Source: Lawsonibacter sp.
GTDB taxonomy: Bacteria; Bacillota; Clostridia; Oscillospirales; Oscillospiraceae
NCBI GenBank assembly: GCA_022793355.1
Contig: JAAWCR010000047.1
Location: 1 to 11,013, forward strand
DNA: 11,013 nucleotides
Direction: 5' to 3'
Made by a program: the position numbers and the translations under genes. The number at the start of each line of letters is the position of its first letter. The stretch's first letter is position 1. The notes under the pieces are model-generated. The model saw nothing but the letters and a program-made list of their open reading frames with translations. It was not told the origin of the DNA and made no database searches. This document shows positions 6,678 through 11,013 of the stretch, piece by piece.

Positions 6678-7464
6678 AATCAAGGATATCTGGAAAACCT
6701 TCAACGCTGGCACCGTGAATGAAAAACAGGCTCTGCGCGGGGTCAGTCTTACGCTGGAGGACGGGGACTTCTGTACCGTCATCGGCGGAAACGGGGCCGG
6801 AAAGTCCACCATGCTCAACGCCGTGGCCGGCACCTGGACGGTGGACGAGGGCTCCATCTCCATCGGCGGAACCAACGTGACCCGCCTGCCCGAGCACAAG
6901 CGGGCGCCCTACATTGGCCGGGTCTTTCAGGACCCCATGCTGGGCACCGCTCCCACCATGCAGATTGTGGAAAACCTGGCCCTGGCCACCCGCCGGGGAC
7001 AGCGCCGTGGCCTGCGCTGGGGCATCACCGCGACTGAAAAGGAGTTATACCACCAGATGCTGAAAAACCTGGACCTTGGGCTGGAGGACCGGCTGACCAG
7101 CAAGGTAGGCCTGCTCTCCGGTGGCCAGCGGCAGGCGCTGACCCTGCTCATGGCCTCCCTGAAAAAGCCCAAGCTCCTCCTGCTGGACGAGCACACCGCC
7201 GCTCTGGACCCCAGAACCGCCTCAAAGGTGCTGGCGCTGTCCGACCGGATTGTGGCGGAGAACCATCTGACCACCATGATGGTCACCCACAACATGCGGG
7301 ACGCTATTGCACACGGCAACCGGCTCATTATGATGTATGACGGAAAAATCGTTATCGACGTTTCCGGTGAGGAAAAGAAAAAACTGACCGTCCACCAGCT
7401 TCTGGAGCTGTTCAGCAAAGTGAGCGGCTCAGACGAAGCGGATGATAAGCTTCTGCTGTCCTGA
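6670..7464 (+). CDS. ABC transporter ATP-binding protein
   Basis: This 264-residue cytoplasmic ATPase powers the importer and should act as a homodimer. It has Walker A GGNGAGKST (39-47), Q-loop Gln87 in VFQDP, the signature LSGGQRQ (149-155), Walker B LLLLDEH (169-175) with catalytic Glu174, D-loop TAALDP (176-181), and switch His207 in VTHN, so every catalytic element is intact. The ATG at 6670 has a GAGGGGGC ribosome binding site and overlaps the permease stop by 8 nt. In known relatives this gene closes a binding protein-permease-ATPase operon, as here. A terminator-like hairpin follows about 40 nt after the stop. Confidence 0.95.
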   Translation: MLEIKDIWKTFNAGTVNEKQALRGVSLTLEDGDFCTVIGGNGAGKSTMLNAVAGTWTVDEGSISIGGTNVTRLPEHKRAPYIGRVFQDPMLGTAPTMQIVENLALATRRGQRRGLRWGITATEKELYHQMLKNLDLGLEDRLTSKVGLLSGGQRQALTLLMASLKKPKLLLLDEHTAALDPRTASKVLALSDRIVAENHLTTMMVTHNMRDAIAHGNRLIMMYDGKIVIDVSGEEKKKLTVHQLLELFSKVSGSDEADDKLLLS

Positions 7465-7504
7465 TTTTAGAAGCGGACCTGGCACACATCGTTACCCCTT
7501 CCAC

Positions 7505-7544
7505 GCGCCTGCTGCCCCCACAGGGCGGCAGGCGCACATTTATT
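7505..7544 (+). terminator. Probable terminator of the ABC importer operon
   Basis: A 13-bp GC-rich stem, GCGCCTGCTGCCC (7505-7517) / GGGCGGCAGGCGC (7523-7535), contains one G-T wobble and has a 5-nt loop. It is followed by ACATTTATT, a weak T-tract. The position 40 nt past the last gene supports termination, though efficiency may be partial. Confidence 0.65.
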
Positions 7545-7578
7545 AAGGAAACAACCGCGTTGCCCCTTTTTCAGTTTT

Positions 7579-7613
7579 TTGACCACAGATTCCTAAAAGG
7601 GTAACATTGTCAC
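7579..7613 (+). promoter_or_regulatory. Promoter of the trx-rhodanese-CoADR operon with overlapping palindrome
   Basis: TTGACC (-35, 7579-7584), a 17-nt spacer and TAACAT (-10, 7602-7607) predict initiation near 7614. The 13-bp imperfect palindrome GTAACATTGTCAC (7601-7613; symmetric form GTnACAnTGTnAC) lies exactly over the -10 box, a typical place for a repressor site. A second possible -10, TATGAT (7636-7641), lacks a matching -35. The 7-bp repeat CCCTTTT (7564-7570) / AAAAGGG (7595-7601) flanks the -35. No regulator gene is adjacent. Confidence 0.5.
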
Positions 7614-7657
7614 GGAAGCGGAATGAAATTTCGGTTATGATAAGTCCACTACAACAA

Positions 7658-7730
7658 GCCGCTGTACCAGCGCGCACGGTTCCGCGGGCAAGTCCTGCCC
7701 TTCCCTAAATTCGACCCAGGGTACAGCGGC
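7658..7730 (+). other. 73-nt structured RNA element in the thioredoxin operon leader
   Basis: GCCGCTGTACC (7658-7668) and GGTACAGCGGC (7720-7730) form a perfect 11-bp closing stem around a 51-nt interior. Inside, GGGCA (7686-7690) pairs with TGCCC (7696-7700), and CGCG (7671-7674) can pair with CGCG (7683-7686), giving a branched fold. It ends 6 nt before the AAAGGAGG ribosome binding site. The size and a T8-A9-like start resemble tRNA, but there is no proper T-arm. It is not a riboswitch class that I recognise. Confidence 0.55.
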
Positions 7731-7751
7731 GAACGAAAAGGAGGACAAACA

Positions 7752-8057
7752 ATGTCTGTCATCAATATCAGCCGAACCAACTTCGCCGGCGAGGTGGTCC
7801 GCTCGGACCGGCCCGTCCTGCTGGACTTCTGGGCGCCCTGGTGCGGCCCCTGCCGCATGGTTTCCCCCATTCTAGAGGAAATTGCCCAGGAACGCAACGA
7901 CATTAAGGTCGGCAAGGTCAACGTAGATGAGCAGCCGGAACTGGCCAGCCAGTTTGGTGTTATGAGCATCCCCACGATGGTGGTCATGAAAAACGGCAAG
8001 GTTGTGAATCAGGCCATGGGGGCAAGGCCCAAGAGCCAGATTCTCGCCCTTCTGTGA
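7752..8057 (+). CDS. trxA: Thioredoxin
   Basis: This cytoplasmic dithiol-disulfide oxidoreductase has 101 residues. The active site WCGPC carries Cys31 and Cys34, preceded by the conserved DFWAPW, and the cis-proline is Pro74 in MSIPT. The buried Asp25 and the NVDEQPELASQFGV stretch (57-70) are typical. The C-terminus is slightly shorter than the usual 105 or so residues, but the fold appears complete. AAAGGAGG 7 nt before the ATG is a strong ribosome binding site. It is first in a three-gene operon with a rhodanese and a CoA-disulfide-reductase-like enzyme. A role in reducing persulfides or oxidised cysteines released by those partners is therefore likely, but inferred. A thioredoxin reductase is not encoded nearby. 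Confidence 0.95.
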   Translation: MSVINISRTNFAGEVVRSDRPVLLDFWAPWCGPCRMVSPILEEIAQERNDIKVGKVNVDEQPELASQFGVMSIPTMVVMKNGKVVNQAMGARPKSQILALL

Positions 8058-8066
8058 GGAAATGCC

Positions 8067-8387
8067 ATGGGATTCTTTGACTTTTTGAAAAGCCCGGACA
8101 TCAACCAGGGCGTGCAGGAATGCGGTGCAACCCCCGGCGCGATTCTACTGGACGTCCGCACGCCCCAGGAGTACCGGGAGGGACACATCCCCGGCAGCAA
8201 AAACATACCGCTTCAAACCCTGGACGGAGCGGAAATCCCCGCCGCCCGGAAGGATGCGCCGCTGTTCGTCTACTGTTACAGCGGAGCGAGAAGCCGTCAG
8301 GCGGTGGGGCTGCTGGCTCAGATGGGCTATGCCAACGCAAAAAATATTGGCGGCATCGCCGCCTACACAGGAAGGATGGAACGCTGA
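8067..8387 (+). CDS. Single-domain rhodanese-like sulfurtransferase
   Basis: This 106-residue cytoplasmic protein consists of one rhodanese domain of the PspE/GlpE size. The entry motif LLDVRTPQEYREGHIPGSKN is at 27-46, and the active-site loop CYSGARS starts at the catalytic Cys70, which would carry a persulfide. NIGGIAAY (93-100) closes the fold. It starts 9 nt after trxA, with its GAGGA ribosome binding site overlapping the trxA stop, and ends one base before the next ATG, so the three genes form one tight operon. The family transfers sulfane sulfur to acceptors such as thiols or thioredoxin. The donor here is unknown. There is no signal peptide, so it should act in the cytoplasm. Confidence 0.93.
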   Translation: MGFFDFLKSPDINQGVQECGATPGAILLDVRTPQEYREGHIPGSKNIPLQTLDGAEIPAARKDAPLFVYCYSGARSRQAVGLLAQMGYANAKNIGGIAAYTGRMER

Positions 8388-8388
8388 C

Positions 8389-10080
8389 ATGAAGGTTGTA
8401 ATAATCGGCGGCGTAGCCGGAGGGGCTACGGCAGCGGCCCGGCTCCGCCGGCTGGACGAACAGGCGGAAATCGTGGTCTTTGAGCGCTCGGGATACGTCT
8501 CCTACGCCAACTGCGGCCTGCCCTACTACATCGGCGGGGTTATTGAGGACCGGTCGGCCCTGACTCTCCAGACACCGGAGAGCTTCTTTGCCCGGTTCCG
8601 GATTGATATACGGGTGCGCCACGAGGTTACCGCCATCCATCCGGAAAAAAAGACGGTCCTTGTCAAGCGCCTGGAGACCGGCGAAGTGTTTGAGGAGCGC
8701 TACGACAAGCTCATCCTCTCGCCCGGCGCCAAGCCCACCCAGCCCCGCCTGCCCGGCACAGGACTGGATAAGGTCTTTACCCTGCGCACGGTAGAAGATA
8801 CCTTCCGCATCAAGGACTACATCCTACAGCACCGCCCCAAATCCGCCGTGCTGGCGGGCGGCGGATTCATTGGCCTGGAGCTGGCGGAAAACCTGCGGGA
8901 GCTGGGGCTGGATGTCACCATCGTTCAGCGGCCAAAGCAGCTTATGAACCCCTTTGACCCGGATATGGCGGCCTTCATCCACAGTGAAGTGCGCCGGAAC
9001 GGCATTAAGCTGGCTCTGGGCCGCACTGTGGAGGGCTTTGTCCAGCGGGACGGCGGCATAGACGTGCTCCTCAAGGACGAGGCTCCCCTCCGCGCCGACA
9101 TGGTGGTGCTGGCCATCGGCGTCACCCCGGACACCGCCCTGGCCAAAGGGGCCGGCCTGGAGCTGGGCATCAAGGGCAGTATTGTGGTCAACGACCGGAT
9201 GGAGACCTCCATACCTGATATCTACGCTGTGGGTGACGCCGTTCAGGTGAAGCACTATGTCACCGGGGCGGATGCGGTGATCTCCCTGGCCGGCCCGGCC
9301 AACAAGCAGGGGCGGATCGCGGCGGACAACATATGCGGCGGGGACAGCCGGTATCCGGGAAGCCAGGGTAGCTCGGTCATCAAGGTTTTCAATCTGACGG
9401 CGGCCTCCACCGGCATCAACGAGACCAACGCCAAAAAAGCCGGCCTGGAGGCGGATGCGGTGGTCCTGTCCCCCATGGGCCACGCGGGCTACTACCCCGG
9501 CGGAAAACTTATGACCATGAAGGTGGTCTTTGAAAAGGGGACCTGCCGCCTCCTGGGGGCGCAGATCGTGGGCTATGAGGGAGTGGATAAACGCATCGAC
9601 GTGCTGGCCACCGCCATTCACGCCGGGCTTACAGCTGCCCAGCTGAAGGACCTGGACCTGGCCTACGCACCGCCCTACTCCTCGGCTAAGGACCCGGTGA
9701 ATATGGCAGGCTTTATGGTGGAAAATCTCGCCAACGGTGTCGTGAAGCAGTTCCGCACAGAGGATGTGGATACCCTGCCCCGGGACGGCAGCGTGACGCT
9801 GCTGGATGTCCGGACGCCCCGGGAATACGCGGGCGGCCACATAGAGGGCTTCCGGCTGATTCCTGTGGATGAATTGCGGGAACGGCTGGGGGAGCTTGAG
9901 CCCGGTAAACCGGTCTATGTCATCTGCCAGAGCGGACTGCGCAGCTATATCGCCTGCCGCATCCTGGCCGGGTACGGCTTTGAGACCCACAATTTCTCCG
10001 GCGGGTTCCGGTTCTACGACGCGGTGACCCACGACCGAAGCCTGATAGAATCGGCTACGGCCTGCGGCATGGACCAGTGA
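8389..10080 (+). CDS. cdr: CoA-disulfide reductase-like FAD/NAD(P) oxidoreductase fused to a C-terminal rhodanese (CoADR-RHD/Npsr type)
   Basis: This 563-residue flavoprotein has an FAD Rossmann motif VVIIGGVAGGATAAARLRR (3-21), the single active-site Cys42 in YANCGLPYYIGG, an NAD(P)H motif LAGGGFIGLELAENL (155-169), and the second FAD motif YAVGDAV (279-285). Its dimerisation domain has HAGYYPGG (365-372) and AYAPPYSSAKDP (425-436), tyrosine segments typical of CoA-disulfide reductases. Residues from about 455 form a rhodanese domain with LLDVRTPREYAGGHI (471-485) and catalytic Cys513 in CQSGLRS. Known fusions of this type reduce CoA-disulfide, CoA-persulfide or polysulfide. An open frame extends upstream to 8125, but that part only overlaps the rhodanese gene out of frame. 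The ATG at 8389 begins the FAD motif at the right distance. It lies one base after the rhodanese stop; AAGGA is 12 nt upstream, so coupled translation is likely. Confidence 0.95.
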   Translation: MKVVIIGGVAGGATAAARLRRLDEQAEIVVFERSGYVSYANCGLPYYIGGVIEDRSALTLQTPESFFARFRIDIRVRHEVTAIHPEKKTVLVKRLETGEVFEERYDKLILSPGAKPTQPRLPGTGLDKVFTLRTVEDTFRIKDYILQHRPKSAVLAGGGFIGLELAENLRELGLDVTIVQRPKQLMNPFDPDMAAFIHSEVRRNGIKLALGRTVEGFVQRDGGIDVLLKDEAPLRADMVVLAIGVTPDTALAKGAGLELGIKGSIVVNDRMETSIPDIYAVGDAVQVKHYVTGADAVISLAGPANKQGRIAADNICGGDSRYPGSQGSSVIKVFNLTAASTGINETNAKKAGLEADAVVLSPMGHAGYYPGGKLMTMKVVFEKGTCRLLGAQIVGYEGVDKRIDVLATAIHAGLTAAQLKDLDLAYAPPYSSAKDPVNMAGFMVENLANGVVKQFRTEDVDTLPRDGSVTLLDVRTPREYAGGHIEGFRLIPVDELRERLGELEPGKPVYVICQSGLRSYIACRILAGYGFETHNFSGGFRFYDAVTHDRSLIESATACGMDQ

Positions 10081-10095
10081 TTGAACATTGAATCA

Positions 10096-10135
10096 GCGCA
10101 TTAAGGCCGCCTTTATACGGGCGGCCTTAATGCGC
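10096..10135 (+). terminator. Perfect 16-bp hairpin after the CoADR gene (probable terminator)
   Basis: GCGCATTAAGGCCGCC (10096-10111) and GGCGGCCTTAATGCGC (10120-10135) pair without mismatch around an 8-nt loop, 15 nt past the stop codon. The sequence after it, CTCCAGAGC, has no T-tract. Position suggests termination or 3'-end protection; classical intrinsic termination is not clearly supported. Confidence 0.55.
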
Positions 10136-10393
10136 CTCCAGAGCAAGTCCGGAAAGCCCAAGGTTCCCTTCCATACCTGTTCGTTTCAGTACTCTGGAAA
10201 TTTGTATAAAACATAGGAAAACCTCTAAATTTTCAGACAGGTTTTTATCACAGATACAACTACCATACAACTTTTTATCTTTTTTCAAAAAAGATGTTGA
10301 TAGAAAACGGGGACGTATGCTAAAGTAAAGCTACCACAGATGCGGCGGGGAGCGACATTGGCCGCACCTGAAAAAACAAAAAGGAGTAACGTT
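10136..10393 (+). promoter_or_regulatory. AT-rich intergenic region with the promoter of the TctC-like gene
   Basis: TTGATA (10297-10302), an 18-nt spacer and TAAAGT (10321-10326) form the best promoter, with a leader of about 60 nt. The leader contains the small stem TGCGGC (10341-10346) / GCCGCA (10361-10366). Upstream lie two ATACAACT copies 11 bp apart (10254, 10265), two TTTTTATC copies 30 bp apart (10242, 10272), and the AT-rich inverted repeat ATCTTTTTT-C-AAAAAAGAT (10277-10295). The region is clearly more AT-rich than its surroundings. No gene was seen in it. Confidence 0.5.
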
Positions 10394-11013
10394 ATGAAGA
10401 AGAGAATGCTCAGCCTTGCCCTCGTGGGCGCCATGTGTGTGGCCATGCTCGCCTCCTGCGGCGGCAAGAAAAACGCCACCTGGAAGGTTACCTGTCCCTG
10501 GGCCCCCTCCGGCGTGGCCGCCATGGTGAGCCAGCAGGCCGCCACCAAGTCTACCAGCTATTCCGACACCATCACTCTGGTGGCCGAGGCCATCAAGGGT
10601 GACGCCGCCACCGTAAACACCTGGGTAGCTGACACCAAGGCCAACGATACCGAACTGGTGTTCGTGGGCGAGGGTCTGCTGTCCATCACCTCCATCCTGG
10701 ACCCGGACAAGATGCAGTTCGGGTATGAGGATTTTGTCTTTGTGGAGAACCTGTACTCCTCCATCTTTGTCCTCTCCGCCGACGCCAAGCTGAACCTCAA
10801 TAACATCGCCGACCTGAAGGCCTATGTGGAGCAGGGCAACGAGATCAGCGTGGCTGTCAACGGCGCCACCAGTTCTGAGGCCTTCCTGGCCGCCGCTCTG
10901 TTTGGCTCCATGGGCGCCGGCGACAAGCTGAAGCTCACCCCCTATCAGTCCGCCGCTGAGGCCGCCCAGGCCGTGGCCCGGGGCGAGACCCAGTTCGCCG
11001 TCTCCCACCAGTC
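10394..11013 (+). CDS. TctC-like substrate-binding lipoprotein of a tripartite tricarboxylate-type transporter, partial
   Basis: The first 206 codons are present; the gene runs off the right edge. The signal peptide MKKRMLSLAL... ends in lipobox LASC with the lipidated Cys22, followed by a short GGKKN linker. The mature part starts ATWKVTCPWAPSG (28-40), then has the weak family pattern of FGYEDFVFVENLYSS, LNNIADLKAYVEQG, VAVNGATSSEAFLAAALFG and a TPYQSAAEAAQAVARGETQFAV stretch. These match the order of elements in TctC/Bug receptors (PF03401), which capture carboxylates for TctA/TctB permeases. AAGGAG lies 8 nt before the ATG. The ligand loop reads PSGVAAM where relatives usually carry GG followed by Asp, so the substrate may be unusual. 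TctB/TctA genes would be expected just beyond the window; this is inference. Confidence 0.8.
   Translation, partial: MKKRMLSLALVGAMCVAMLASCGGKKNATWKVTCPWAPSGVAAMVSQQAATKSTSYSDTITLVAEAIKGDAATVNTWVADTKANDTELVFVGEGLLSITSILDPDKMQFGYEDFVFVENLYSSIFVLSADAKLNLNNIADLKAYVEQGNEISVAVNGATSSEAFLAAALFGSMGAGDKLKLTPYQSAAEAAQAVARGETQFAVSHQ

Noticed and set aside
7658..7730. A possible tRNA gene (73 nt, 7-bp acceptor-like stem followed by TA at positions 8-9)
   Set aside because: The sequence just before the 3' acceptor strand does not form a 5-bp T-stem with a 7-nt loop, the internal hairpin has a 5-nt loop, and the closing stem continues perfectly to 11 bp, unlike tRNA.
8125..8388. An 88-residue N-terminal extension of the CoADR-like protein
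   Set aside because: It overlaps the intact rhodanese gene in another frame, has low-complexity Arg/Pro/Ser composition, and the FAD motif begins properly at the Met at 8389.
8824..10032. 402-codon open frame on the minus strand opposite the CoADR-like gene
   Set aside because: It lies wholly antisense to a conserved gene and has the same His/Gln/Gly-rich composition as the other antisense frames.
1..11013. CRISPR array, insertion sequence, toxin-antitoxin or phage-defence system
   Set aside because: I saw no regularly spaced repeats, transposase motifs, terminal inverted repeats with target duplications, or defence-type domains; the genes are housekeeping, transport and redox genes.

Overview
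The window looks like a chromosomal segment of a GC-rich, low-oxygen member of the Clostridia (Bacillota), most like the Oscillospiraceae/Flavonifractor group of gut anaerobes. This placement is inferred from gene content: HPr kinase/phosphorylase, a zinc-type L28, the LL-diaminopimelate aminotransferase route, lipoprotein signal peptides, strong AGGAGG-type ribosome binding sites, and promoters with recognisable sigma-A -35/-10 boxes. No database search was possible.

Left half, all on the minus strand (read right to left). dapL (4267-3047, lysine/meso-diaminopimelate synthesis) is followed by rpmB (2909-2721, ribosomal protein L28) with its own promoter and a strong terminator. Next comes a promoter driving hprK-glcK (2554-645), which share one base and are probably translationally coupled. 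They pair the regulator of carbon catabolite repression with glucose phosphorylation. A terminator closes that pair, and a new promoter starts murB, which is cut by the left edge of the window.

Right half, all on the plus strand. A divergent intergenic region (4268-4606) separates dapL from a three-gene ABC importer: substrate-binding lipoprotein, permease, ATPase. The importer is of the type related to TrpX-like Trp/Tyr uptake systems; its substrate is unknown. A stable hairpin sits between the lipoprotein and permease genes, and a terminator-like hairpin follows the ATPase.

Next is a tight three-gene redox/sulfur operon (7752-10080): thioredoxin, a stand-alone rhodanese, and a CoA-disulfide-reductase-like flavoprotein with a fused C-terminal rhodanese. 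It has a promoter with a palindrome over its -10 box and a 73-nt structured leader closed by a perfect 11-bp stem. These leader elements, together with a 38-bp inverted repeat at the ABC importer promoter, are the most interesting unexplained signals here. The window ends inside a TctC-like substrate-binding lipoprotein gene (10394 onward), probably the first gene of a tripartite tricarboxylate-type transporter operon.

Most of the window is ordinary, well-known genes. No CRISPR array, insertion sequence, prophage gene or rRNA was seen.
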